Below are positions 8,061-16,497 of a stretch of 64,000 nucleotides of DNA, piece after piece. The stretch covers positions 1,984,001 to 2,048,000 of the forward strand of contig NZ_CP146256.1 of the NCBI RefSeq assembly GCF_039134705.1. Reading direction: 5' to 3'. The DNA comes from Kineothrix sp. IPX-CK (lineage in GTDB: Bacteria; Bacillota; Clostridia; Lachnospirales; Lachnospiraceae). The stretch's first letter is position 1. Every line of letters starts with the position of its first letter. The notes under the pieces were generated by a model. It ran no database searches and was not told the origin of the DNA. It saw nothing but the letters and a program-made list of their open reading frames with translations. A program made the translations under genes and the position numbers.

Positions 8061-8483
8061 ATGAGGGAGCAGAATGATTTGCTGGAAATTAAGGAATATA
8101 CGAAGGAAGGTTATTCGCCGGTAATTGATTTCGGTACATGGCGAGTGGCCATACTGAATTATTGTGAAGAACTCGAACCTCAGAATATACATAAATTCCA
8201 AAAGCATGAGAAGACGGACGAGATATTTGTCTTATTACAGGGAGAATGTATGCTTTACGTGGCGGAAGGAACGGATACAGTGGGAGCCATTTATAGTCAA
8301 TCTATGGAAAAGAATAAGCTATACAATGTGAAAAAATCCACTTGGCACTCCCATACTCTAAGCAGGGACACTATGGTGTTGATTGTTGAAAACAGGGACA
8401 CGGACTTGTCTAATTCGCCGGAAATCGAGCTTACGGAAGAACAGAGGAGATTCCTGGCAGCGGCGGTTGTACAGCGGACATAG
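8061..8483 (+). CDS. Cupin-fold protein of unknown function
   Basis: A 140-residue protein with a cupin core. HKFQKHEKTDEIFVLLQGE (about 45-64) resembles cupin motif 1 (...H...E...G), and the strand YNVKKSTWHSHTLSRD carries the second histidine motif. Cupins of this short soluble type can be isomerases, sugar-binding proteins or small-molecule sensors. Nothing in the context fixes the role, and it appears monocistronic. The ATG at 8061 follows GAAAGGAAGG. A 35-codon frame runs into its start from upstream and ends at 8077; it could be the remnant of a former upstream gene. Confidence 0.75.
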   Translation: MREQNDLLEIKEYTKEGYSPVIDFGTWRVAILNYCEELEPQNIHKFQKHEKTDEIFVLLQGECMLYVAEGTDTVGAIYSQSMEKNKLYNVKKSTWHSHTLSRDTMVLIVENRDTDLSNSPEIELTEEQRRFLAAAVVQRT

Positions 8484-8570
8484 AACGATTATTAAAGCGG
8501 AGTGCAGGAGGGGGGACCCATTTCAATCCGGAGAGTTATATGGAAGTTAGAGGAAATATTCATGCATCTA

Positions 8571-8599
8571 TTTACACGAACAAATGTTCTTGGTATAAT
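8571..8599 (+). promoter_or_regulatory. SOS promoter: -35/-10 with a LexA box in the spacer
   Basis: TTTACA (8571-8576), a 17-base spacer and TATAAT (8594-8599) form a near-consensus sigma-A promoter. The spacer opens with CGAACAAATGTTCT (8577-8590), which fits the Gram-positive LexA consensus CGAAC-N4-GTTCG at all but the last base. LexA bound there would block polymerase. A weaker second site, CGAACATAAATTTG, lies at 8611-8624. Confidence 0.88.
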
Positions 8600-8668
8600 T
8601 ACTCCAGAGTCGAACATAAATTTGAATATTTTTTATAGATGATATGAAGGAGGAGCCAAAGAATTCCT

Positions 8669-10192
8669 ATGAAAAACAGAACCTATGTCGCAATTGATTT
8701 TAAGAGTTTTTATGCTTCTGTGGAGTGCATTGAAAGAAGCCTTGATCCACTGACTACAAACCTTGTGGTAGCAGACGTCAGTCGTACAGAAAAAACCATC
8801 TGTCTCGCTGTTTCCCCATCCTTGAAAGCATACGGAATTCCCGGCAGAGCAAGGCTGTTTGAGGTGGTACAGAAAGTTCGGGAGGTAAATGCCCAGAGAC
8901 GGCAGAATGCGCCAGGACGAACCTTTGTAGGAGCGTCGTTTAACGACCTTGAACTAAAATCTTCACCGGAGCTTTCTGTAGATTATATTGCAGCTACGCC
9001 GAGGATGGCCCTTTATATAGACTACAGCACACGTATTTATAATATCTACTTAAAATATATCGCTCCTGAAGATATGCATGTTTATTCGATTGACGAGGTA
9101 TTCATGGATGTAACGGATTATTTGGATACTTATAAGCTGACAGCCCGTGAGCTCGCAACCAAGATCATTCAGGAAGTTCGACAAACGACAGGGATTACAG
9201 CGGCTGCAGGGATTGGAACTAACCTGTACCTTTGTAAAATAGCTATGGACATTTATGCAAAACACATTCATGAAGATAAAAATGGGGTGCTGATTGCAGA
9301 GCTGAACGAAATGAGTTACCGGCGGCTGATGTGGAACCACCAGCCATTGACAGATTTTTGGCGCGTAGGGCGGGGATATTCCAAAAAGTTGGAAGAACAA
9401 GGACTGTTTACTATGGGAGATATTGCGAGATGTTCTTTAGGTAAACCCAATGAGTACCATAACGAAGATTTGTTATACAAGATATTTGGAATCAATGCAG
9501 AACTGTTAATCGATCATGCATGGGGATGGGAGCCGTGTACCATAGCGGATGTGAAGGCATATAGACCTAGTACGAATTGTATTGGTTCTGGACAGGTTCT
9601 GCAATATGCCTATCCCTTTGATAAGGCAAGACTGGTAGTTCGGGAGATGACAGATTTATTGTCCCTTGACTTGGTCGATAGAGGTCTTGTGACAGACCAG
9701 CTTGTGCTGACGGTTGGCTATGATATCGATAATCTCACAGATACAAGTCGAAGAAGCTTGTATCATGGTGAGATTACTACGGATCGCTATGGACGTTCCG
9801 TTCCCAAATCTGCTCATGGAACGATAAATCTTGGAGGTGCGACATCCTCTACAAAGCGAATGCTGGATGCTATTACGAAACTGTTTGAGGAGATAGTGGA
9901 TAAGAATCTTTTCATAAGAAGAGTGAATATCTCAGCCAATCACGTGGTAGAGGAATCAACTGTACAAAATTCGGTTTGTTTTGAACAATTGGATCTCTTC
10001 ACAGATTATGCTGCAGAACAGACGAAAAAGGAAAAGCGGGATGCCGAACTTGAAAGGGAGAAGAGAGTGCAGAGAGCGATGCTGGAAATCAAGCATAGAT
10101 ATGGAAAGAATGCGGTTCTAAGAGGTATGAATTTAGAAGAGGGTGCTACCTCGATGCTTCGGAACAGACAGATTGGAGGTCATAAGGCATGA
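8669..10192 (+). CDS. Y-family DNA polymerase, UvrX/YqjW (UmuC/ImuB-like), SOS mutagenesis
   Basis: A 507-residue translesion polymerase. Catalytic signatures are present: AIDFKSFYASVE (metal ligand Asp near residue 9) and YSIDEVFMDVT (near 140, the SIDE acidic pair). The thumb and little-finger regions follow, and near residue 446 QLDLF is a canonical beta-clamp binding motif. Length and the following yolD gene match the Bacillus UvrX/YqjW type rather than the ~350-residue DinB. The ATG at 8669 follows GAAGGAGGAGCC, after a leader of ~65 bases from the SOS promoter. The downstream partner overlaps by 4 bases. Such polymerase-YolD pairs are often carried on phages and other mobile DNA, in keeping with the surrounding patchwork. 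Confidence 0.92.
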   Translation: MKNRTYVAIDFKSFYASVECIERSLDPLTTNLVVADVSRTEKTICLAVSPSLKAYGIPGRARLFEVVQKVREVNAQRRQNAPGRTFVGASFNDLELKSSPELSVDYIAATPRMALYIDYSTRIYNIYLKYIAPEDMHVYSIDEVFMDVTDYLDTYKLTARELATKIIQEVRQTTGITAAAGIGTNLYLCKIAMDIYAKHIHEDKNGVLIAELNEMSYRRLMWNHQPLTDFWRVGRGYSKKLEEQGLFTMGDIARCSLGKPNEYHNEDLLYKIFGINAELLIDHAWGWEPCTIADVKAYRPSTNCIGSGQVLQYAYPFDKARLVVREMTDLLSLDLVDRGLVTDQLVLTVGYDIDNLTDTSRRSLYHGEITTDRYGRSVPKSAHGTINLGGATSSTKRMLDAITKLFEEIVDKNLFIRRVNISANHVVEESTVQNSVCFEQLDLFTDYAAEQTKKEKRDAELEREKRVQRAMLEIKHRYGKNAVLRGMNLEEGATSMLRNRQIGGHKA

Positions 10193-10617
10193 CGGGCATA
10201 TATGATGATATGATTCATCTACCACATCATATTTCTGGCACACATCCACATATGGAGATTATTGACCGGGCGGCACAGTTTTCCCCTTTTGCTGCATTGA
10301 CCGGCCATGATGCGGCCATTAAGGAAACGGCAAGATTGACGGATAAGAGGATAGAGTTAGATGAATATGAAAAGGATGTTATGAGTGAGCGGCTCCAGAT
10401 TATTGTGGACAATATAAAAGAAGAGCCACGAATTGAAGTTACCTATTTCCGACCGGATGGAAAAAAGGATGGTGGTACTTATGTCACTGTCACTATGAGA
10501 GTAAAAAAGGTAGATCTATATATGAGAATTCTTATTATGATGGATGGTAATTTGATTCCGATTGATGATATAATCAATATAGATTGGCATATGTTCGAAA
10601 CTATGTGTGATGGATGA
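10189..10617 (+). CDS. YolD-like protein, partner of the Y-family polymerase
   Basis: A 142-residue protein of the YolD-like family. The conserved start motif (IIDRAAQFSPFAALTGHDAAIKE, about 24-46) is followed by a helical stretch and a C-terminal beta-rich half (VTYFRPDGKKDGGTY). YolD proteins are nearly always encoded next to UvrX/YqjW-type polymerases and are proposed to act as their UmuD-like accessory factors. The start codon overlaps the polymerase stop (ATGA, 10189-10192), so the two are translationally coupled and share the SOS promoter. Confidence 0.88.
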   Translation: MTGIYDDMIHLPHHISGTHPHMEIIDRAAQFSPFAALTGHDAAIKETARLTDKRIELDEYEKDVMSERLQIIVDNIKEEPRIEVTYFRPDGKKDGGTYVTVTMRVKKVDLYMRILIMMDGNLIPIDDIINIDWHMFETMCDG

Positions 10618-10870
10618 AGAAGGCCCAAATATCAATCTGCGATTAGGAGAAAGTGGTAAAAAAATGTATCCATAGAGAAATAATGATTTCACAAAGAAAA
10701 TTTGGTATACGTTATTATGAGGCGTTTTCAAAGAGAAATAATGGAGTTTGCACTAGGTAAGATGACTTATGAGAAGTTCGTGGAAAAATTAGAAACAATA
10801 TAGAGTGACTGAACTGATAGAAAAAATTGAGTTTGATGGTAACAACATATTAGAAAGTGAGGAGAATTTT
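10618..10870. other. Intergenic region before the nitroreductase gene
   Basis: This is AT-rich sequence with only a 20-codon frame at 10741-10803, which looks like debris. An in-frame GTG at 10805 could extend the nitroreductase, but the ATG at 10871 has the better ribosome site. No obvious terminator follows the yolD gene. Confidence 0.4.
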
Positions 10871-11389
10871 ATGTTAGAAATGCTACTTGCAAGGAGAAGT
10901 TGCCGGGAATTTGAAGATAAGGCTGTGGAAGAGGAGAAAAAGGAAAAGCTTCTTCAGGCAGCACAGCTTGCACCTACAGGGAAGAATAGCCGCCCGTGGG
11001 AATTTGTAGTTATCGAAAATAAGGAAATACTTCAAAAACTTGGTAACTGTCGGAATCCAAAGCATCCGTTTTTACCGGAAACACCTCTTGCTATTGTGGT
11101 ATTGGGCAATACACAGAAAACCGATACATGGATAGAGGATGCCTCTATAGCCTCTATAATCATGCAGTTGGAAGCAGAGAGCTTAGGTCTTGGCTCCTGC
11201 TGGGTGCAGATTCGTTTAAGAGAATCCAATCAGGGAATGAGCAGTGAAGAATATGTGCGTAAACTCCTTGGGATTCCGGAACATATGGCAGTGCTTTCTA
11301 TTATTGCAGTGGGATATCCGAGCGGGACAAGACCTGCACATAAATTAGACGAAGTAGACCAGGCAAAGATTCATACAGAGACTTATTAA
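10871..11389 (+). CDS. Nitroreductase-family flavoprotein
   Basis: A 172-residue protein of the FMN-dependent nitroreductase fold. The N-terminal ARRSCREFEDKAV and LAPTGKNSRPWEFVV give the FMN-phosphate site and the conserved SxRxF and NxxPWxF motifs. GLGSCWVQIR and AVGYP near the end are also typical. Members reduce nitro compounds, quinones or flavins with NAD(P)H, and the substrate is not predictable here. The start at 10871 (TTATGTTAGAA) follows GAGGAGAATTTT. It is monocistronic as far as can be seen. Confidence 0.87.
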   Translation: MLEMLLARRSCREFEDKAVEEEKKEKLLQAAQLAPTGKNSRPWEFVVIENKEILQKLGNCRNPKHPFLPETPLAIVVLGNTQKTDTWIEDASIASIIMQLEAESLGLGSCWVQIRLRESNQGMSSEEYVRKLLGIPEHMAVLSIIAVGYPSGTRPAHKLDEVDQAKIHTETY

Positions 11390-11494
11390 GTACGACCAAG
11401 TCAGACCAAGATAAGGTCTTGTCACAAAAGGGGCATCACTGCTAGTGCGGAAAATGCCATAATAAAACCAATCTTAAAAAATGGAGGGCAAAAC

Positions 11495-11836
11495 ATGCCA
11501 TATATTGCGATCAACACCTCGAAACTGCTGTCCGATACACAGAAGGAGGCGCTCAAGACCGCGCTGGGCGAGAAAATCACGGTCATCCCCGGAAAGGTCG
11601 AAAGCAAGCTGATGATCGACATTTCCGACAGTCACACCATGTATTTCGCAGGCGAAAAGCGCGAGCTTGCCTATGTGGACGTTAAGTGCTACGGTTCGAC
11701 TGAGTTCGCAAGCAAAAAGGCGTTCACCGAGGCCGCGTTCGAGGCCGTGCAACAGACGACCGGCCTGCCGCAGGACGGTATCTATCTCACCTACAGCGAG
11801 TTTGAAAACTGGGGCACGCTGGGCTCGATGAAGTAA
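11495..11836 (+). CDS. MIF/tautomerase-superfamily protein
   Basis: A 113-residue protein starting MPYIAINTSK. Removal of Met would expose the catalytic Pro1 of the tautomerase/MIF superfamily. The two beta-alpha-beta halves (KLMIDISDSHTMYFAGE and LPQDGIYLTYSEFENWG) match MIF-like phenylpyruvate tautomerases that work as trimers. The gene is clearly richer in G+C, with many GCG/CTG/CGC codons, than the AT-rich msrA-like gene right after it, so it was probably acquired separately. The ATG follows AAATGGAGGGCAAAAC. Confidence 0.82.
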   Translation: MPYIAINTSKLLSDTQKEALKTALGEKITVIPGKVESKLMIDISDSHTMYFAGEKRELAYVDVKCYGSTEFASKKAFTEAAFEAVQQTTGLPQDGIYLTYSEFENWGTLGSMK

Positions 11837-11932
11837 AAAGTTGATTTCACGCGAAACTCCGGCAACTTAAATTTGTCAGGCAGATTGAACTGCACATTAT
11901 TTATATCTGACGAAAGAAAACAGGTGAATTCT

Positions 11933-12406
11933 ATGATAGAAACAATATATTTTGCAGGTGGCTGTCTATGGGGAGTACAGGCATTTGTCAAAACATTAAA
12001 GGGTGTTATTCATACTCAAGCAGGAAGAGTAAATGGATGTTCAAATACTCTTGAAGGTGAGTATGATGGTTATGCTGAATGCGTAAAAACAGAATTTGAC
12101 TCTGAAATTGTAACTATTTTTCAACTCATGGACTATTTTTTTGAGATCATAGATCCTTACAGTGTAAATAAACAGGGTAATGATGAGGGAAAAAAATATC
12201 GTACAGGCGTATATAGTAAAGTACCCCAACATTTGGAAGAAGCGAAGAATTATATAGCAAAAAGAGCAGATAGGGATAAAATTGCAGTGGAAGTTCTTCC
12301 ACTGATAAATTACGTTAAAAGTGCAGAGGAGCATCAAGATAGATTAGATAGGTGCCCTAATGACTATTGTCACATCCCTAAAGATTTGTTACACAAATAT
12401 TCATAA
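11933..12406 (+). CDS. msrA: Peptide-methionine (S)-S-oxide reductase, variant motif
   Basis: A 157-residue MsrA-family protein that repairs methionine-S-sulfoxide in proteins. The active-site segment reads YFAGGCLWGVQAF (near residues 6-18). The catalytic Cys is present, but the usual GCFW is GCLW. Other family features follow: GYAECVKTEFD, the YSVNKQGNDEGKKYRTGVY segment and AEEHQDRL. A recycling Cys could be the one in CPNDYCH near the C-terminus. The ATG at 11933 (GTGAATTCT before it) is preferred over an in-frame codon at 11873, giving the usual length. AT-rich codon use contrasts with the tautomerase gene upstream. Confidence 0.85.
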   Translation: MIETIYFAGGCLWGVQAFVKTLKGVIHTQAGRVNGCSNTLEGEYDGYAECVKTEFDSEIVTIFQLMDYFFEIIDPYSVNKQGNDEGKKYRTGVYSKVPQHLEEAKNYIAKRADRDKIAVEVLPLINYVKSAEEHQDRLDRCPNDYCHIPKDLLHKYS

Positions 12407-12425
12407 TCCACTTTTATGAGCATGA

Positions 12426-12629
12426 TCGGGAACTGGCAAAGTAGAAATTGCTTCGCGCGACGGGAAGGAACGTAATGTGATAGACGGAATCTATGCCAAG
12501 AGCGAAATCGTTGCCGGCATCTGGCCGGCAGTTGAAATTATCGAGGCTGCCAAACCGGATACCCCAAGGCACATGTCATGCATATCAATGCCTTATCTCC
12601 ATTTACAAAATGAATTCACAGTCATATAA
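12426..12629 (+). pseudogene. Gene remnant, unidentified
   Basis: An open frame without a start codon reads like real protein (GKVEIASRDGKERNVIDG, then YAKSEIVAGIWPAVEIIEAA), in higher-G+C codons than the flanks. It stops at 12629 inside the promoter palindrome of the next gene. A stop codon at 12423 closes the frame upstream, so this is at best the truncated C-terminal part of a lost gene. The family is not recognised. Confidence 0.35.
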
Positions 12630-12667
12630 TATGACTGTGAATTCATTTTTTATGACCAAAAGGTCAT
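12602..12667 (+). promoter_or_regulatory. Promoter embedded in a 19-bp-arm palindrome, candidate TetR operator
   Basis: TTTACA (12602-12607), 17 bases and TATAAT (12625-12630) make a strong promoter. The -10 box sits at the centre of a perfect inverted repeat: AAAATGAATTCACAGTCAT at 12607-12625 mirrors 12631-12649 around a 5-base loop. A second palindrome, ATGACC-AAAA-GGTCAT (12652-12667), lies just downstream. Both are natural binding sites for the TetR-type product encoded 27 bases on, implying autorepression. Confidence 0.75.
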
Positions 12668-12693
12668 GGAGCATGAAAAAGGAGGATATTTTA

Positions 12694-13329
12694 TTGCCAA
12701 AAAGAACATTTAATCGTCTGGATGACGACAAAAAAGAAAAGGTTATGCGGGCAGCGATTGAAGAATTCCAAGCTCATGGATTTGAAAGTGCGAAAATTGA
12801 AGGCATTGCCCAAAATGCGGGAGTCGCCAAAGGCAGCATCTATCAATATTTTGATGATAAAAAGGAGCTGTTCTTATATTCTGTCACATGGGCGATAGAG
12901 AATTTTATGAAGATGATCGACAGGCAGACTCCTATGAAGGACATGGATGTCTATGAGTATTTTCTTTCAGGAAGCCGCGAACGTTTTGAAATGATAAGAA
13001 AGGAACCTTTATTGGTTTCATTTGCCATTGACTTTACCTATGGAAAGTACGGCAGTCTGGCGGAAGAAATAAACAGAGAGTTAAAACAGGTCGGCGAAGA
13101 ATATGAGCTGAAATTGATAGCCAATGGTAAAAAAAGAGGAACGATTCGTGATGACTTGGATGATAAAATTCTTTTGTTGTTTTTTCAAGGGGTAACTGAA
13201 AAATTCAATATGGAAATTTTAGCAAAGGTTAAGAATTTTGAGTCTGAGCCTACGGAAGAACAGCTTGTCGAGACAGAAAGTCTTGTGAAAAGCATGGTTA
13301 CATTATTAAAACAAGGAATGGAGAGGTAA
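12694..13329 (+). CDS. TetR-family transcriptional repressor of the downstream ABC exporter
   Basis: A 211-residue regulator. The N-terminal helix-turn-helix is plain: KVMRAAIEEFQAHGFESAKIEGIAQNAGVAKGSIYQYFDDKKELF. The ~150-residue C-terminal half is the ligand and dimerisation domain and is not assignable. The start is taken as TTG at 12694 (LPKRTFNRLDDDKKEK), 8 bases behind GGAGG (12681-12685). ATG 12673 is possible, but the RBS would then lie inside the coding region. It leads a three-gene operon, with ABC ATPase 2 bases after the stop, and most likely represses it from the palindromes over its own promoter. Confidence 0.88.
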   Translation: MPKRTFNRLDDDKKEKVMRAAIEEFQAHGFESAKIEGIAQNAGVAKGSIYQYFDDKKELFLYSVTWAIENFMKMIDRQTPMKDMDVYEYFLSGSRERFEMIRKEPLLVSFAIDFTYGKYGSLAEEINRELKQVGEEYELKLIANGKKRGTIRDDLDDKILLLFFQGVTEKFNMEILAKVKNFESEPTEEQLVETESLVKSMVTLLKQGMER

Positions 13330-13331
13330 GT

Positions 13332-14030
13332 ATGTTTATTATAGTAAAAAAATTGAAAAAGAGCTATAGTGCGGGTGAAAATAAAAGTGAGATATTAAAA
13401 GAGGTAAGCCTTGAGCTTGAAAAAGGGCAAATAGGCGTGATACTCGGTCCATCCGGCTCAGGGAAATCAACACTGATGAACATTATCGGGGGCGTCGACC
13501 ATGCAGACAGCGGTAGTATCCATGTCGACGGCTTGGAAATAACAGCACTTGACGACGATAAGCTGACGGACTACCGTAGGGACTCGGTCGGTTTTATCTT
13601 TCAGTTCTATAATCTCATACCTAATCTTACTGTTACGGAAAACATAGAGGTAGTTTCTAACATATCCAAGGCCCCGCTGAATATTGATACGGTGCTGAAA
13701 GCGGTTGGTCTTGAAGTAAAAAGGAGGAGTTTCCCGAGAGAACTTTCAGGAGGGGAACAGCAGCGTGTAGCCATAGCCCGTGCTATTGTCAAGAACCCTA
13801 AGCTCCTTTTGTGTGATGAGCCGACCGGTGCGTTGGATTATGAAACATCTCGAGATGTGCTTTCCCTTTTACAAAAAGTCAACCGTGAATTCGGAACGAG
13901 TATCTTGATGATCACCCATAACACTGCCATTGGCGATATGGCGAATGTGGTTTACAAGCTGCGCAGCGGAGAAATCGTTGAAACAATCCGTCATGACGAA
14001 ACGGTTGCAGCGGAAAGGATTGAGTGGTAA
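13332..14030 (+). CDS. ABC transporter ATP-binding protein (MacB/LolD-type)
   Basis: A 232-residue ATPase subunit. Walker A is GPSGSGKST (about 37-45), the Q-loop region IFQFYNL, the signature [15 protein letters not shown] and Walker [13 protein letters not shown]. This subclass energises FtsX/MacB-like permeases for export of peptides, lipids or drugs, or for antimicrobial-peptide resistance. Its stop codon overlaps the start of the permease gene by one base (TAATG at 14028-14032), so the pair is coupled. Ribosome site GGAGAGG precedes the ATG. Confidence 0.93.
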   Translation: MFIIVKKLKKSYSAGENKSEILKEVSLELEKGQIGVILGPSGSGKSTLMNIIGGVDHADSGSIHVDGLEITALDDDKLTDYRRDSVGFIFQFYNLIPNLTVTENIEVVSNISKAPLNIDTVLKAVGLEVKRRSFPRELSGGEQQRVAIARAIVKNPKLLLCDEPTGALDYETSRDVLSLLQKVNREFGTSILMITHNTAIGDMANVVYKLRSGEIVETIRHDETVAAERIEW

Positions 14031-16270
14031 TGACACTGTTTAAAAAAGTAATACGGACCATGCTGGAGCAAAAAGCCCGGTACATCGGCTCCATGCTGCT
14101 GCTCATAATCAGCAGTATGATGTTCGTGATGATGAATATGACGTCTGTGAATCTGGACAATACGTTCACGACATTTTCCGGGAAAAATGCATTGTCCGAC
14201 GCGGAATTTTCCACCGATACAGAAATCGACGTGACCGCTCTCGGCCGGCAATTTGCTGCTTCAATTGAGACCGGCGGCACGGCTGACTGTGAAGTAAACC
14301 CCGGTCAGACGCTTCGGGTGTTCTCCATGATGAACGCGGTTAATATCCCCGCTGTTCAGGAAGGAAAGCTGCCGGAGAATTCGGAGATTATGCTAGACCG
14401 CCTGTTTTCTAAGACAAACGGATACAAAATCGGCGATACCATCACTGTGGCTGGTAAGGAGTTTACCGTTTCGGGATATACGCTTCTGCCCAATTTTATC
14501 TATGTGATCAAATCGAAGGAACAAATGATGAACGACCCAAGTGCTTTCGGCGTGGGTGTTGTAGGCAAATCGGATTTTGACACCCTGCCGGACAGAAAAC
14601 AGGTTTACGCCATTCGTTTTGATGATAGGGAAAATATAAAATCCCAGGAGGCTTCCGTAAAAAATGCGCTGCGTTCGCAGGGCGTCCAAATAACGAACTG
14701 GCAGAGCACCGAGAGGAAAATCAACGTATCTTATGTTCCCATGGAAGTCAGTGTACTGTCCACGATGAGTGCTGCCGTGCCCTTTGCTATGCTTGCTCTT
14801 ACCTGTATCTTATTGGGAATGTTGATGTGGCGGATGATTCTAAGTGAATCGGTCATCATCGGAACTTTTTATGCCCAAGGCTATCGGAGGCGGGAATTAC
14901 GCCGGCACTATTTGATGTTTCCCCTTTTGATATCCGTGATTGGCTCTGTAATAGGCTCTGTATTGGGGTTGTTGCTGGTGAACAGCATGTTCAGTTTCAT
15001 GCTGACCGCTTTCCCTATGCCGGTTTATGAAACAATAATAAATCCCTTGCTGGCCATTTTCGCGATTTTTCTTCCGGTACTGATCCTTTGCGGCGTTACA
15101 TGGGCGATCATCGGCAGAACACTGAAAACGGCTCCGGCAATACTCATGAAAGGCGGGGAAACAAAGGGTAAGGTTAATTTTATAGAGCGGGGACTGCGCA
15201 TTGACCGCTTGGGGTTTGGCACGAAATTTAAGATCCGAGAGCAGGTGCGCAGCCTGTCCAGAACCCTCTTTCTGCTGTTTGGTGTCGTTGTCGCTACGAT
15301 GCTCATGCTGTATGGATTAACGATGAAAAGCTCCGTCGACTATATGCTGGACGAGGGGATGGGCGAATTGTATAACCTCAAGTACGAGTATGTCTTCATA
15401 TCGGAAAAAAATGGTGTACCTCCAGTGGGAACCGAAAAGTTTAATGCTTCGTATGTGAGCCTTGCAGATAATGAAGACATTAGCTTTTATGTCACCGGGG
15501 TTCTGCCCGACACCGATAAGATTAAGCTAAAAGATACTTACGGACAAAGGTTCAGACCGGAGAGGACCACGATTACGGTTCCGCTGGCGCAAAAGCTGAA
15601 CGTAAATATTGGCGACAGTGTGACAGTGTTCGATACGGAAAACGGTAAAGAACACACATTTACTATTGAGAAAATGGCCGACACCTATGCGGGAGATTTC
15701 CTGTTTATGCCACTTGAACAGTTCAACACGGAGTTTGGGCGGCCCGCGAATGCTTATATCGGTATATGGAGCGATGAAGCGATGACCTTCGCGCAAGGAG
15801 AGATCCAGAGTACGAAATCCATCGACGCCATCGCTGCTGGCTTTGGTAAGCTGCTTGATCAAATGGGCCCTATGATTTACGGACTGATTGCCGCCGCTTT
15901 CATCTTGGGGCTAATCATTATCTATGTCGTGACAGGCTTGGTGGTAGACGAAAGCCGGTCAAGCATATCACTTATGAAGGTATTCGGATATCGGAAAAAG
16001 GAAATCGGCAAACTGATACTTGGCAGCAATACCTTTATTGTAATATTGGGGTATTTGCTCGGCATCCCCGCCCTGCTGGGGACGGTGGGGGCGTTCTACG
16101 GCTCTCTGACGGAAAGCTTGCAGATTGTTCTGCCAGTCAAATTGAACGTATTATATATTCTGCTTGGTTTTATTATTGTGATGGCGACGTATGAGTTCGC
16201 CAAATGGATGTGCAGAAAAAAGGTGGCGCGAATTCCGATGAGCGAAGCATTGAAAGCGGGAACGGAGTAG
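14030..16270 (+). CDS. FtsX-like ABC transporter permease
   Basis: A ~746-residue permease. A membrane helix near the N-terminus (about 17-38) is followed by a large extracytoplasmic domain. Three more helices lie around residues 245-360. A second extracytoplasmic domain (about 425-600) and a final set of three helices (about 610-735) follow. This is the duplicated FtsX layout of transporters with two FtsX domains per chain. The cargo is unknown; the TetR-ATPase-permease order is common for toxic-compound or peptide export. A GTG six bases upstream (14024) is in frame, but the ATG that overlaps the ATPase stop is preferred. Confidence 0.88.
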   Translation: MTLFKKVIRTMLEQKARYIGSMLLLIISSMMFVMMNMTSVNLDNTFTTFSGKNALSDAEFSTDTEIDVTALGRQFAASIETGGTADCEVNPGQTLRVFSMMNAVNIPAVQEGKLPENSEIMLDRLFSKTNGYKIGDTITVAGKEFTVSGYTLLPNFIYVIKSKEQMMNDPSAFGVGVVGKSDFDTLPDRKQVYAIRFDDRENIKSQEASVKNALRSQGVQITNWQSTERKINVSYVPMEVSVLSTMSAAVPFAMLALTCILLGMLMWRMILSESVIIGTFYAQGYRRRELRRHYLMFPLLISVIGSVIGSVLGLLLVNSMFSFMLTAFPMPVYETIINPLLAIFAIFLPVLILCGVTWAIIGRTLKTAPAILMKGGETKGKVNFIERGLRIDRLGFGTKFKIREQVRSLSRTLFLLFGVVVATMLMLYGLTMKSSVDYMLDEGMGELYNLKYEYVFISEKNGVPPVGTEKFNASYVSLADNEDISFYVTGVLPDTDKIKLKDTYGQRFRPERTTITVPLAQKLNVNIGDSVTVFDTENGKEHTFTIEKMADTYAGDFLFMPLEQFNTEFGRPANAYIGIWSDEAMTFAQGEIQSTKSIDAIAAGFGKLLDQMGPMIYGLIAAAFILGLIIIYVVTGLVVDESRSSISLMKVFGYRKKEIGKLILGSNTFIVILGYLLGIPALLGTVGAFYGSLTESLQIVLPVKLNVLYILLGFIIVMATYEFAKWMCRKKVARIPMSEALKAGTE

Positions 16271-16497
16271 AAAAAAAGTATTTGTACCTATCAGTTTTAG
16301 GCAAACATACTTTTGATAGTGTTCTGCCCAGAACCCTTGATTCTATTCGCAGAAAAAAGATTATAAGTGTGTATGACGAATGAGGGATGCGTAAGCATTT
16401 CGTATAGAACAACCGCGCACATAATTATGCTTCCTTACATATAGTAATAAGAAAGATACGGTGGACAATGCCGGTAAGGAGTATTAAGGAAGAAGCC
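16271..16497. other. Intergenic region between the FtsX permease and the sugar-dehydrogenase-like gene
   Basis: No convincing frame, T-tailed hairpin or promoter pair was found. An in-frame ATG for the next gene occurs at 16468, so up to 30 bases of this stretch could be coding. Confidence 0.35.

Noticed and set aside
7970..8077. 35-codon frame ending in the cupin gene start (protein-like, ends KDWYEGAE)
   Set aside because: It starts on a GTG without a ribosome site and is too short to identify; it may be debris but is not supported as a gene.
8611..8624. Second LexA box CGAACATAAATTTG
   Set aside because: The right half-site deviates strongly from GTTCG; mentioned only as a weak auxiliary site.
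12493..12693. N-terminal extension of the TetR gene
   Set aside because: It would translate through the promoter, the operator palindrome and the ribosome site; TTG 12694 fits family starts.
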